Assembly (NCBI GenBank): GCA_016838945.1
Contig: JADLKP010000001.1
Location: forward strand, 16,808-80,807
Direction: 5' to 3'
Length of the DNA: 64,000 nucleotides
DNA from: Methanobrevibacter sp.
GTDB taxonomy: Archaea > Methanobacteriota > Methanobacteria > Methanobacteriales > Methanobacteriaceae
A program made the position numbers and the translations under genes. The first letter of the stretch is position 1. Each line of letters begins with the position of its first letter. This document shows, piece by piece, positions 51,709-60,343 of the stretch. Below the pieces are notes generated by a model, which was given only the letters and a program-made list of their open reading frames with translations, searched no databases and had not been told where the DNA came from.

Positions 51709-52467
51709 ATGAAGATATTATATTTCACATCAACAGGAAACAATTTATACATTGCTAAACAATTAGGTGGAGAATTGTTGAGCATTCCACAACTCGTAAA
51801 GGATAACATCTATGATATAGAGGATGAAGCTATTGGAATTGTATTTCCTGTATTTTATGCAAATGCTCCAAAGATCGTTAGGGAATTTATTGAAAAGGCC
51901 AGCTTTAAAACAGATTATCTGTTCCTGATTGCTTCCTATGGTTCTGATGGGGATCAGAATGCATTCAGAATCCTGAAAAAGACTTTCAAGAAAAAGGGGT
52001 TGGAGGTCAGCTATTCAAATTCCGTTTTAATGGTTGACAATTATTTGCCTATGTTTGACATGAAAGAGGAAAAGGAAATCAAGGATGATTCTGAAATTGA
52101 CAAACAAATCAAGACAATCAAAAATGATATTGAGTCAAGAAAGGAGTACCACCTTAAGAAAAGGTCCGTTTCTGACATTCCGTTTATAGAAAAAGTATTA
52201 GAATCAACAATGACCAAAAGATTCCATATCATTGTTGGTGATGGATGCAGTGACTGTAAAGTTTGTGCAAGAATCTGCCCTAAGGGAAATATAGATTTAA
52301 GTGGTGCAAAGCCAGCTATTGGAGATGATTGTCTTTTTTGCCTTGGATGCGTTCACCACTGCAAGGAAAATGTATTCACTATAAATGATGAGAAAAATAG
52401 TCAGGAGAGATACTCCAATCCTAATGTTAAAGTTTCTGAAATCATTAGAAGCAATAATGTTCTTTGA
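51709..52467 (+). CDS. EFR1-type flavodoxin-ferredoxin fusion
   Basis: 252 residues. The N-terminal flavodoxin-like domain has LYFTSTGNNLYIAKQL (FMN phosphate loop), and the C-terminal part has two 4Fe-4S motifs, CSDCKVCARICPKG and CLFCLGCVHHCKE. This is the EFR1 layout: an electron carrier with one FMN and two clusters. It lies 86 nt after the MBL-rubredoxin gene, probably giving it electrons. Confidence 0.88.
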   Translation: MKILYFTSTGNNLYIAKQLGGELLSIPQLVKDNIYDIEDEAIGIVFPVFYANAPKIVREFIEKASFKTDYLFLIASYGSDGDQNAFRILKKTFKKKGLEVSYSNSVLMVDNYLPMFDMKEEKEIKDDSEIDKQIKTIKNDIESRKEYHLKKRSVSDIPFIEKVLESTMTKRFHIIVGDGCSDCKVCARICPKGNIDLSGAKPAIGDDCLFCLGCVHHCKENVFTINDEKNSQERYSNPNVKVSEIIRSNNVL

Positions 52468-52496
52468 ACATTGCTTTCATATTTTTTTAATCGAAT

Positions 52497-52580
52497 TATT
52501 TGTTTGTATATGTTCTAACTATTAAAAAATCTAAAAATTTTATAAATCATTTGTTTGTATATGTTCTAACTATTATGGGA
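52497..52580. repeat. 51-bp direct repeat
   Basis: TTTGTTTGTATATGTTCTAA occurs at about 52499 and 52550. It lies between two convergent genes and may be a doubled transcription end. Confidence 0.75.
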
Positions 52581-52608
52581 TTTAAAAAAATATAGGAAAA
52601 TGAATTGT

Positions 52609-53073
52609 TTATTCATTTACCCAATCTTTAATTTCATCATCAGATTCTCTACCGGACAATCTTTTTCCTGGCTTCCAATTAGCTTCAGGATATGCATTTT
52701 TCAAGTCGTTTTCACAACCGCTTATGCCTGTTCCTCCAGAAGTGCAGAAAGCTATTGCAGTTTTTCCACTTATATCAATGCTTTCAATGAAAGTGTTAAT
52801 TATTGTAGGTGCGGTATACCACCATACTGGAAAACCGATGAGAATTGTATCATAATCGCTCACATCAATTGTTTCCTTGATTTGAGGTCTGAATGATTTA
52901 TCGTTCATTTCAATTGTAGATCTGCTGCTTTTATCCGTATAATCCAAGTCTGCTGCGGTATATGGGGTTTCAGGAGCAATTTCAAAGATGTCTGCATCAA
53001 GTGCATCTGCCACTTTTTCAGCCACTCTTTTGGTTGCTCCGCTTGCTGAGAAATAAGTTACTAAAGTTGTCAT
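52609..53073 (-). CDS. flavodoxin
   Basis: 154 residues. FMN phosphate-binding loop TYFSASGATKRVAEK (about 6-20), the DYDTILIGFPVWWYTAPT stretch with the aromatic that covers the flavin, and FCTSGGTGISG. It is a small one-electron carrier. AGGTGAT precedes the ATG. Downstream of the aldo/keto reductase genes on the same strand with gaps of 69 and 48 nt, so a redox operon is likely. Confidence 0.88.
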   Translation of the reverse strand: MTTLVTYFSASGATKRVAEKVADALDADIFEIAPETPYTAADLDYTDKSSRSTIEMNDKSFRPQIKETIDVSDYDTILIGFPVWWYTAPTIINTFIESIDISGKTAIAFCTSGGTGISGCENDLKNAYPEANWKPGKRLSGRESDDEIKDWVNE

Positions 53074-53142
53074 TTTATCACCTTATAATTCTAATATTTT
53101 CTTAAGTTATTTCATTTGTTTTGTTTTTCAATTTATTTTTCA

Positions 53143-53979
53143 TTACTTAAAATTGGAAATGTTTTCTACAAATTCAGGTGTGTCAATATAAGCTATTGGA
53201 ACACCTGTTTCCAATTCATTAATCTTTTCCATATCCTCATTGCTTAATTCAAAGTCAAAAATGTCAATGTTTTCTTGAACCCTTTCATCTTTGATTGATT
53301 TTGGAAATACGATTATTCCTCTTTGTGTAATCCATCTTAAGATAATTTGAGCTGTGCTTTTATTGTATTTTTCAGCTATTTCCTTAAGGATTGGATTTTG
53401 GAAGATATTGTCTCTTCCTTCTGCGAGAGGGCCCCATGCTTCCACTTTACATCCATATTTTTCATAAAACTCTTCAATTCCATTCTGTTGATAGTATGGA
53501 TTCACTTCAATCTGATTTACCATTGGAGTGATTTCATTATGTTTTGCCAAATTGACAAAACGGCTTTTTGTAAAGTTTGATACTCCTATGGCTTTTACTT
53601 TACCTTCCTTATAGAGGTCTTCAAATGCTCTCCAAGTAGCAAACACATCCCCAATGTTTTGATGTATAAGGTATAAGTCTATATAATCAGTTCCAAGTTT
53701 TTTTAGAGATTCTTCACAAGCCTTTTTTGCTTCTTCATAACCATGGTCGCTATGCCAGATTTTTGTGGTAATGAACAGTTCTTCCCTCGGAATTCCACTT
53801 TCCCTTATGGCTTCGCCAACTTCCTTTTCATTGTAATATGCTTGTGCAGTGTCTATATGTCTGTAACCGCTTTCAAGTGCAGTCAACACGGCCTCTTTAG
53901 TGTTTTGAGGAGGGATTTGAAATACTCCAAATCCTAATTGAGGCACTTCTATGCCGTTTGATAAACTAATGTATTTCAT
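53143..53979 (-). CDS. aldo/keto reductase
   Basis: 278 residues, AKR5-like. The catalytic tetrad is visible: Asp and Tyr in HIDTAQAYYNE, Lys in FITTKIWH, His in LYLIHQNIG. NADPH-binding PKSIKDERVQEN is near the C-terminus. It reduces aldehydes or ketones; the substrate is not defined. Part of the same-strand redox group. Confidence 0.9.
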   Translation of the reverse strand: MKYISLSNGIEVPQLGFGVFQIPPQNTKEAVLTALESGYRHIDTAQAYYNEKEVGEAIRESGIPREELFITTKIWHSDHGYEEAKKACEESLKKLGTDYIDLYLIHQNIGDVFATWRAFEDLYKEGKVKAIGVSNFTKSRFVNLAKHNEITPMVNQIEVNPYYQQNGIEEFYEKYGCKVEAWGPLAEGRDNIFQNPILKEIAEKYNKSTAQIILRWITQRGIIVFPKSIKDERVQENIDIFDFELSNEDMEKINELETGVPIAYIDTPEFVENISNFK

Positions 53980-54027
53980 TATTTCACCTTTTTCTATTTC
54001 ATAATACTTGATAAATTAAATATTTTT

Positions 54028-55137
54028 TTATTCAAAGCAATCTACAACGTCCTTCAATAGATCAGGAATATTGAGCTTTTGAGTGCAGATTGCCATGCAG
54101 GATTCACATTCTGTGCAATCAGATGCAGGAGCATTTGCAGCTGCAGTTGTTCCATAAATGGAATGCAATGAAGGAAGTGAATACATCTTTTCACTATTGT
54201 ACAATTCAAAGAAATCAGGTATAGGGATTCCTACAGGACATTCCTTTAAGCAATATCCGCAGTAACTGCAGTCTATTGCAATGAGTTCCTTGATTTCATT
54301 TGCCATTGAAAGCACGAAATCATTTTCCTCTTCGCTCATAGGTTCAAATGGTTTGAAGACTTCGCAGTTCTCTTTCATCTGGTCGATGTTTCCTACACCA
54401 CTTAAAACCACTTTGACATTTTTATGGCTTGCTGCAAATCTTAATGCAGCTTCAACGAGAGTCATCCCCTCTTTTTCGAATTTTTCTTTAATGTCATCAG
54501 GCAAATTGAATAATGTTCCACCTTTAATAGGTTCCATTACAATTACTTCCTTGCCGTATTTTTCGCATATTTCATAATTCTTTCTGGATTCGGTAAGTTT
54601 GCTTTCCCAATCGAGATAGTTCAATTGGAGCTGCACAACATCGATTCCATCACCATATTTCTCAAGGATCTCTTCAAGCAAATCAGCTCTGTCATGGTAG
54701 CTGAATCCAATTTTGCGAGCCTTTCCTTCTTCTTTCATTTTCTTAATGTAATCAAATGTCTTGCAGTTTTCTGCCACAGTTAAGAATGCCTCATTGATGT
54801 TGTGAATCAGGAACACGTCAAAGTAATCTGTTCCAAGTCTTTCAAGCATTTCATTTGCATATTTTTCATTATCTGCTTCGTTTTTTAATAGCCAAGTTGG
54901 CATCTTATCTGCTATTTTGAAGGATTCCCTTGGATATCTTTCTACAAGTCCAACCTTCAATGCAGCTTCTGAAGCCCCATTGTGATATGCATAAGATGTG
55001 TCAAAATAATTGAACCCTTGGTCCATATAATAATCGATCATTCCTGTAACGTCATCAAAATTAATTGAGCTTGGATCGTTTTCATTTTCCAGATCCAATC
55101 TCATCGCTCCAAATCCAAACATAACATCATCGCTCAT
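54028..55137 (-). CDS. aldo/keto reductase with C-terminal 4Fe-4S domain
   Basis: 369 residues from ATG 55137 (AGGTGA upstream; the GTG at 55146 is inside it). Tetrad: YFDTSYAYHNG, Lys in FKIADKMP, His in FLIHNINEAF. The C-terminal about 90 residues carry CSYCGYCLKECPVGIP and CTECESCMAICTQ, so two 4Fe-4S clusters feed or take electrons. Methanogens and anaerobes use such AKR-ferredoxin hybrids. It is divergent from a MarR gene. Confidence 0.9.
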   Translation of the reverse strand: MSDDVMFGFGAMRLDLENENDPSSINFDDVTGMIDYYMDQGFNYFDTSYAYHNGASEAALKVGLVERYPRESFKIADKMPTWLLKNEADNEKYANEMLERLGTDYFDVFLIHNINEAFLTVAENCKTFDYIKKMKEEGKARKIGFSYHDRADLLEEILEKYGDGIDVVQLQLNYLDWESKLTESRKNYEICEKYGKEVIVMEPIKGGTLFNLPDDIKEKFEKEGMTLVEAALRFAASHKNVKVVLSGVGNIDQMKENCEVFKPFEPMSEEENDFVLSMANEIKELIAIDCSYCGYCLKECPVGIPIPDFFELYNSEKMYSLPSLHSIYGTTAAANAPASDCTECESCMAICTQKLNIPDLLKDVVDCFE

Positions 55138-55268
55138 AATTGTCACCTAATTTATTAAATTAATCTGAAAAAAAGATAGTTTAAATATTTTAAATTATCT
55201 TTAAAAATATTCTATTGAAATTTTTAAATTATTTTTACATATATTATATTTGAAATAATATATAAATC

Positions 55269-55281
55269 TTTCCTAAGGAAA
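55269..55281. promoter_or_regulatory. palindrome TTTCCTAAGGAAA in the divergent promoter
   Basis: Perfect 6-bp arms around one base, just after a TATA-like AATATATAAATC. It lies between the AKR-ferredoxin gene and the MarR gene, the place expected for a MarR operator. Confidence 0.45.
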
Positions 55282-55370
55282 CAGTTATCTAATGAAAATA
55301 TTTAAATATATTGAAAAATATAGTTTATATAACGAAAATTTTACTATATTTCTTTGAAAAAGGTGTAAAT

Positions 55371-55826
55371 ATGGAATTGCCTAATCAGTTTATTAATGAA
55401 AATCCTGAAGACATTAGAATTTATCACTTTGTTGAGGAATTGGTAGGAAGCTTTAGAGATTATATTGATAAGGAATTTGTAGATGAGGACATCACTTTAG
55501 TGGAACTTCCTTTTTTGCTCAGAATAAGGTTTTCAACTGAAGGAACCCAAAAGGAATTGGTGAATCTATTCAAGGTCAGTGACGGATATACTGCAAAGCT
55601 TTTAAGACGTTTTGAGGTGGCAGGGCTTATTCAAAGAATTGAAGACCCAAGCAATAGACGTAGAAAATTAGTTGAATTAACTGATAAAGGCATTAAAAGA
55701 ACTGATAAGATATTAAAGTACATTGATTACTGGGAAGATACAGTGATGGATGGAATCGATGAGGATGAGAGGAAAGTCTTGAAAAATACTTTATTGAAGT
55801 TGGTTTTAAACACTGGGAAGCTTTGA
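55371..55826 (+). CDS. MarR-family regulator
   Basis: 151 residues from ATG 55371 (AGGTG upstream; the TTG at 55311 has no ribosome site). Winged helix: TQKELVNLFKVSDGYTAKLL then RRFEVAGLIQRIEDPSNRRR. It likely controls the divergent redox genes through the TTTCCTAAGGAAA site. The 3' end of the gene is the first of three 50-bp repeats. Confidence 0.9.
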   Translation: MELPNQFINENPEDIRIYHFVEELVGSFRDYIDKEFVDEDITLVELPFLLRIRFSTEGTQKELVNLFKVSDGYTAKLLRRFEVAGLIQRIEDPSNRRRKLVELTDKGIKRTDKILKYIDYWEDTVMDGIDEDERKVLKNTLLKLVLNTGKL

Positions 55827-55945
55827 TTTTTAGGATATCCTTATTGTAGTTGGTTTTAAACACTGGGAAGCTTTGATTTTTAGGATATCCTTATTGTAGT
55901 TGGTTTTAAACACGGGGAAGCTTTGATTTTATGGATATCTCTATT
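55798..55945. repeat. 50-bp tandem repeat, three copies, starting inside the MarR gene
   Basis: The unit begins AGTTGGTTTTAAACACTGGG and contains the MarR stop codon in copy 1 (55798-55847). Copies 2 and 3 are at 55848 and 55898 (the third with two changes). They add no new frame. It is another case of 3'-end duplication in this window. Confidence 0.9.
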
Positions 55946-56561
55946 GATGTATTTTTTTAATGGCTTCTGAAGGACAGTTTTCAAAACATAAACCGCAATG
56001 CAGGCAATGGTTTTGAGCTATTTCAAATGGTGTTCCCTCAGATATTACTTGTTGTGGACATAAATCCTTGCAGGTTCCACATTCAATGCATTCTTCACTT
56101 ATTTCATAACCTTTTTCTTTTATTTTCCAATCGCCAATTGTGAATTTTTCTCTATAAATAGGCTTTTGAGTTAGATCAAAGACTTCAATTTCCCCTTTTT
56201 CTATGCAAAATGGCTCTAGAATATATCGTGCATCGCCAGGATAGACATTATTCATGTATCTGTTTTCTTCAAACATTTTATCTATCCATTCCTTCTGGGG
56301 TTCTAATTTTTTAGCCATTCCTGTAATGCGTATGGATTTATTGTCCTTCAAGTTCAGATAACTTACTTGGGGATGAGCAATAAGCTCCTTATAGACGTCT
56401 TTTCCTCGTGCAGTCAAGAAATACACTGTTTCATCGTCAATAAGCATTATGTCAATTATCCTGCTTTGAGGATTTCCATCTTCATCAACAGTGCTTAACA
56501 CTCCATCTATCACTTCTCTAACTTGTTTTAAACAATCTTTTTTACTAATCATTTTTATCAT
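55941..56561 (-). CDS. pyridoxamine-phosphate-oxidase-fold flavoprotein with 4Fe-4S domain
   Basis: 206 residues. The N-terminal PPOX-like barrel has GVLSTVDEDGNPQSRIIDIM and VYFLTARGKDVYKEL; the C-terminal part has CIECGTCKDLCPQ and CLHCGLCFENCPS, giving two 4Fe-4S clusters. It would bind FMN and pass electrons. The start may be the ATG at 56552. The same strand as, and 85 nt after, the quinone-type oxidoreductase. Confidence 0.85.
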   Translation of the reverse strand: MIKMISKKDCLKQVREVIDGVLSTVDEDGNPQSRIIDIMLIDDETVYFLTARGKDVYKELIAHPQVSYLNLKDNKSIRITGMAKKLEPQKEWIDKMFEENRYMNNVYPGDARYILEPFCIEKGEIEVFDLTQKPIYREKFTIGDWKIKEKGYEISEECIECGTCKDLCPQQVISEGTPFEIAQNHCLHCGLCFENCPSEAIKKIHQ

Positions 56562-56646
56562 TTTTTATTAATTTGCTGTCTTTAAGGATTTTTAAAATCT
56601 TTATTTTTTTCTTTTTTTTTAAAAAAAAGTGAGGGATTGAAAGTTT

Positions 56647-57642
56647 TCATTCATCATTTTCCAATTTAAAAACTATTTTTCCTTTTGCCTCATTTGATTC
56701 CATTAATTTATGTGCATCACTCATATTTTCCAATGAATTAAACACTTTAGAAATTGTGGGCTTAATGTTGTGGTCTATGATGAATTCAAACATTTCGTCG
56801 ATTGTCCTTTGGCTAGGATAATTGCTATAGAATCCGGTTAAATACCTTCCATTTGGAACTCCTGTTATTGGATCGAAGTCTTTAATATAATCCTCTCCGC
56901 CAAGCAATCCTGCAACGCAGATTATTCCCCTAAATTTTAAGGCATTCATGGAATCCTTCAGTGAACTTGCACCAATAAAATCCAATATTTTTTCTACTCC
57001 CTCCGGAAATATTTTTAGAATCTCTGGGGAGATTTCTCCATTGTCAATTATTGCATAATCCACACCAAGATTTTTCAGTCTGTTTATTCCATCTTCATTT
57101 CTGCTTGTTGCAGCAATCGCACATCCAATTGATTTGGCTAATTGAATTGCACTTAAGCCTGCTGCACTTGTCCCTCCTCTAATCAAAAGAACATCATCCT
57201 TTTTCAGGTCCAAACATTCAAACAATGAACCGAATGCAGTAAAATATGTTTCTGGAATGGCTATCAGTTCTTCAAGGCTAAGCTTTTCCAGAATATCTTC
57301 CTTTATCTTGAAAGTGTTTTTTGTAGGAATCAATGCATATTCAGCGTAACTTCCATCAAAGGACCTTCCCATTCCACCCATCAGGCAACATACAGTATCT
57401 CCTTTTTTAAATGGGCTGTTTGAGGGGTCTATTATTTTCCCTACACATTCTATTCCAGGAATTCTGGGAAGCTTGATATAAGGTTCATCAGCTTCATAAT
57501 CTCTTAATATCACTTCGGAGCGATTTATGCCAAAGCCCTTTACCTTAACAATCACTTTATCTTCTTCAATTTTAGGCATCGGAACTTCTGTAACTTTCAG
57601 ATCTTCTGCTTTACAGGTCTTATCAAGAACTATTGCTTTCAT
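56647..57642 (-). CDS. zinc-free quinone-type (MDR) oxidoreductase
   Basis: 331 residues from ATG 57642 (AGGTGA upstream; the GTG at 57651 is inside it). MDR features: IPGIECVGKIIDPSN, KGDTVCCLMGGMG and the nucleotide loop LLIRGGTSAAGLSAIQLAK. The catalytic Zn ligands of alcohol dehydrogenases are missing, as in quinone reductases. It starts 16 nt after the stop of the radical-SAM gene, so it is in its operon. Confidence 0.88.
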   Translation of the reverse strand: MKAIVLDKTCKAEDLKVTEVPMPKIEEDKVIVKVKGFGINRSEVILRDYEADEPYIKLPRIPGIECVGKIIDPSNSPFKKGDTVCCLMGGMGRSFDGSYAEYALIPTKNTFKIKEDILEKLSLEELIAIPETYFTAFGSLFECLDLKKDDVLLIRGGTSAAGLSAIQLAKSIGCAIAATSRNEDGINRLKNLGVDYAIIDNGEISPEILKIFPEGVEKILDFIGASSLKDSMNALKFRGIICVAGLLGGEDYIKDFDPITGVPNGRYLTGFYSNYPSQRTIDEMFEFIIDHNIKPTISKVFNSLENMSDAHKLMESNEAKGKIVFKLENDE

Positions 57643-57658
57643 TTTCTTCACCTTATAA

Positions 57659-58684
57659 TTAAAGTTCTTTCCAGCATTGCGGGTCTGGGGAATAAGGATT
57701 ATGGGTGTAGCCGTAACTTACGGATGGGCATCCTCTGCAGAATCGTAACAATTCGCATTTTGAGCATTTCTCAAACTTATCGTATTGCCTGTAGTGGTTC
57801 ATTCTTTTTCCAGTAAAAATATCATAAATGCTTTCAGATAAGGCATTTCCAACTTTACTTTCCATTCTACGGCAAGCATAAACATCTCCATTAGGCAAAA
57901 TTGTTAAATGGCCTATTCCACAATTGCATCCATCATAAATGACATTTTCATCAAGATTTTCTGGAATTTTAAAGAGGCCCTCTTCATATAGGTAAAGTGT
58001 CCATAAGTGGTCTTTTAAGCTAAAGCTGGTTTCGCTATTATCGTATTTTTCATATAGCTTAAAGCATTTATCCAATAATTCCCTATATTCATGCGCTGTC
58101 ATCTGTGCACTTTTTTCCAAGCTTGTAGGACAATATCTGGCAAATGTAAACAGGTCTGCTTTATATTCGACAGCCTTTTCTATTATTCCAGGAATTTCAT
58201 CGATATTTGTCTTTGAGACAGTTGTCATGATGTTTGCATGAATTCCTGCATTTTTCAAGGGGGCTATTTTTTCAAGAGTTGTATAAAATGAGCCTTCTTT
58301 TCTAAAGTAATCATGAGTTTCCTTAAGTCCGTCCAATGATAATTGATAAAATCTGCAGCCGTATGATGCCAGATCCTGACAAACATCATCATTTAGGTGA
58401 AAAGGGTTGCCTAGTATTCCAAAAGGAGTTTCATTTTCCTTTAAAAATTCGATAATTTTCCAAAAGTCTGGGTGCAATATTGGGTCTCCCCCAGTTATTG
58501 TAAAAAAAGCCTTTCTATTAGATCTTTCACACATATCATAACAGTTATGAAATGTTTTTATTATATTTTCATAACTCATTGTTATGATCGGTTTATTGTT
58601 TTCTTCTGAAAATATGTAACAATGCTTGCATCTTTGGTCACATTCATCAGTTATATGAAATTGAAAAGGGAAAAATTCTGTCAT
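57659..58684 (-). CDS. radical SAM/SPASM peptide maturase (ACGX system)
   Basis: 341 residues. Radical-SAM cluster motif CDQRCKHCY (about 14-22), then TITGGDPILHPDFW. The SPASM domain has CNCGIGHLTILPNGDVYACR and CSKCELLRFCRGC for auxiliary clusters. The peptide gene with nine ACG units lies 60 nt upstream, and this pairing is the hallmark of the predicted ACGX RiPP system: the enzyme would link or modify the Cys residues. The quinone-type oxidoreductase and PPOX-ferredoxin protein follow in the operon and may supply electrons. Confidence 0.9.
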   Translation of the reverse strand: MTEFFPFQFHITDECDQRCKHCYIFSEENNKPIITMSYENIIKTFHNCYDMCERSNRKAFFTITGGDPILHPDFWKIIEFLKENETPFGILGNPFHLNDDVCQDLASYGCRFYQLSLDGLKETHDYFRKEGSFYTTLEKIAPLKNAGIHANIMTTVSKTNIDEIPGIIEKAVEYKADLFTFARYCPTSLEKSAQMTAHEYRELLDKCFKLYEKYDNSETSFSLKDHLWTLYLYEEGLFKIPENLDENVIYDGCNCGIGHLTILPNGDVYACRRMESKVGNALSESIYDIFTGKRMNHYRQYDKFEKCSKCELLRFCRGCPSVSYGYTHNPYSPDPQCWKEL

Positions 58685-58744
58685 TTTTAGTCCACAAAAA
58701 AATAAGAGATTCCTTAATTATAAAATTAAGGAATAGTTTTTAAT

Positions 58745-59056
58745 TTAGTTTAAATCAGTTCCACAAGCGGTAAATACTTCTTCTCCACATGCAGTGTTTA
58801 TTCCTTCTCCGCATGCTGTTGTGAGTCTTTCTTCTCCGCATGCTGTGTTAATTTCTTCTCCACAAGCGGTGTTTATTCCTTCTCCGCATGCTGTTGTGAG
58901 TCTTTCTTCTCCGCATGCTGTGTTAATTTCTTCTCCACAAGCGGTGTTTATTCCTTCTCCGCATGCAGTAGAAATAGAGTTCTTACCAAAGTAATTTCCT
59001 GCAATTTTGGAGCTGTAATATTTGTCTTCTTTGGTCCATGCATTTAATTTATACAT
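58745..59056 (-). CDS. ACGX-repeat precursor peptide
   Basis: 103 residues from ATG 59056 (AGGTGAT upstream; the GTG at 59065 is in it). A leader of about 30 residues (MYKLNAWTKEDKYYSSKIAG) precedes nine T-A-C-G units in the order GEG, GEE, GEE-RL, repeated about three times as a 25-residue (75-bp) block. Every Cys is in an ACG context. There is no signal peptide. Such repeats are typical of multi-core RiPP substrates. It is the first gene of the operon; the product and its export are unknown. Confidence 0.92.
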   Translation of the reverse strand: MYKLNAWTKEDKYYSSKIAGNYFGKNSISTACGEGINTACGEEINTACGEERLTTACGEGINTACGEEINTACGEERLTTACGEGINTACGEEVFTACGTDLN

Positions 59057-59208
59057 ATTTATCACCTTGTATTTAAAAAGTTTAAAAGCTTATTCATAGA
59101 CTTTAAAATTATTTAATTTTCTTAAACTTGCTTTAAGATTTTCAAAAGTATAAATAATTTTTTCAAACTTTTAATAATATTATAGATGAGTATGTTAATA
59201 AATTAATA

Positions 59209-59226
59209 AGTTACCATTTGGTTACT
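59209..59226. promoter_or_regulatory. imperfect palindrome between peptide and HxlR genes
   Basis: AGTTACC-ATTT-GGTTACT: the arms match 6 of 7 as an inverted repeat. It lies in the divergent promoter, 54 bp before the HxlR gene. Shape and position fit an HxlR-type dimer operator. Confidence 0.5.
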
Positions 59227-59279
59227 ATATGTTTTTATAAATGAATTAATAAATTATTATAATAGATTGAGGAATTAAG

Positions 59280-59663
59280 ATGACCGAAGAAAAAGCAAAA
59301 AAATGTCCAGTTGAATTGGCAATGGGCATGATCAATAAAAAATGGGTTATCCAGCTATTGAGAGACATGTTTTTTGGTGTGTCCCGCTTTAATGAATTTA
59401 AGGAAGGAAAACCTAACTTATCCAATAAAGTTTTATCAAATTGTCTTAAGGAAATGGAATTGAATGGGCTTATTGAAAGGATTGTTGATGGTGATGATTC
59501 ATCAAATATAGAATATAAATTAACTGAAAAAGGCTTAGCTCTAAATAAGGTGATTTATGAACTTGCAATGTTTTCCTTGACTACAGATATTGACAATAAA
59601 TATTACTCTGAAGAGGATAAGAGGGAAATTTCACAAATTTTTGAAAAACAGCTATTTGATTAA
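59280..59663 (+). CDS. HxlR-family regulator (possible redox sensor)
   Basis: 127 residues, winged helix: CPVELAMGMINKKWVIQLLR, FNEFKEGKPNLSNKVLSNCL, KEMELNGLIERIVD. Cys9 in K-K-C-P is at the position used for thiol sensing in YodB/QorR-like members. It is divergent from the ACGX peptide operon, which contains a quinone-type reductase, the same gene type that YodB and QorR control. It probably represses that operon. Confidence 0.88.
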   Translation: MTEEKAKKCPVELAMGMINKKWVIQLLRDMFFGVSRFNEFKEGKPNLSNKVLSNCLKEMELNGLIERIVDGDDSSNIEYKLTEKGLALNKVIYELAMFSLTTDIDNKYYSEEDKREISQIFEKQLFD

Positions 59664-59698
59664 TTATATTTTTTGATAATCTTATTTATTCTTATTTA

Positions 59699-59745
59699 TG
59701 CGAACTATTTTTTCTAAGATAAAAAAAGTGGAGATAAATCTCCAC
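59699..59745 (-). terminator. terminator, duplicate of the tfrA terminator
   Basis: GTGGAGAT-AA-ATCTCCAC (59728-59745) followed on the - strand by TTTTTTT. The surrounding 45 bp repeat the tfrA terminator at 60256-60300. It would end any - strand transcript from the small frame at 59906-59989. Confidence 0.7.
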
Positions 59746-59746
59746 T

Positions 59747-60043
59747 AGCAGGAAAAATACAATCTCGTAGTGAGATTGATACACAAACATTAATTGAATA
59801 TAGTTTTTTTAAATATTTAAATATTTTTATTTTTAGAAGAGAAACCTTCTAGGCAAGACTAAAATGGATTAATTTAAATTACTCAATATTTAATGATTAG
59901 TGAAATCAATTAATTTTTATACAAAATGTAATGTGAATTCTATTTATTAAACTAATTGTGTGTATTAGTTTTAAAATTTCATCCACCATAGAACCACCTC
60001 CTGTTTTTTAGTCAGGAGTATGTTTGTGTATTTTTCCCCTGCT
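59747..60043. mobile_element. 300-bp segment with inverted ends (MITE-like, tentative)
   Basis: The left end AGCAGG-AAAAATACA ... ATACACAAACAT (59747-59790, with a small AATCTC/GAGATT hairpin inserted) matches the right end ATGTTTGTGTAT-TTTTCCCC-TGCT (60020-60043) in inverted order. No target duplication is obvious. The inside has only a 27-codon frame. It could instead be one long RNA stem. Confidence 0.35.
59906..59989 (-). CDS. possible 27-aa peptide
   Basis: ATG 59989 is preceded by ACAGGAGGTGGTTCT, a near-perfect ribosome site. The product starts MVDEILKLIHTISLINRI and ends after nine more residues: an acidic start then an amphipathic helix. It lies inside the inverted-end segment, with a terminator downstream. 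The peptide is unknown; the ribosome site is the only real support. Confidence 0.4.
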   Translation of the reverse strand: MVDEILKLIHTISLINRIHITFCIKIN

Positions 60044-60276
60044 TCAAAAAAATTTGTAGTTCTAGATAAACAATCCAATTTTAGAATTGCCCAATATTAG
60101 TTTAAATCTAATTATTTATTAATTTAACTAATTTTTGAGTTTATTTTTTTAATTTAATATTAATTTACTAATATTAAGTCAATTTAATAGTTTTAATCAA
60201 TTTTAAACTAATTAAATTAATATGATAATTTTCTTAAAAAAATAGTTAATTAAGATACGAATTATTTTTTCCAAGA

Positions 60277-60300
60277 TAAAAAAGTGGAGCTGAACTCCAC
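60277..60300 (-). terminator. tfrA terminator
   Basis: GTGGAG-5 nt-CTCCAC (60284-60300) followed on the - strand by TTTTTT, 44 nt after the tfrA stop. A copy lies at 59699-59745. Confidence 0.75.
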
Positions 60301-60343
60301 AAAAATTAGAATAAATGAGATTGATAAAGATTAGTCAATTTTA

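Noticed and set aside
58770..58970. Regular repeats that could be a CRISPR array
   Set aside because: The period follows codons (75 bp with 24-27 bp subunits), there are no unique spacers, and the frame encodes the ACGX peptide.
58794..58994. Open frame on the + strand across the ACGX repeats
   Set aside because: It is the mirror of the repeat DNA; there is no ribosome site and the - strand frame is a known peptide type next to its enzyme.
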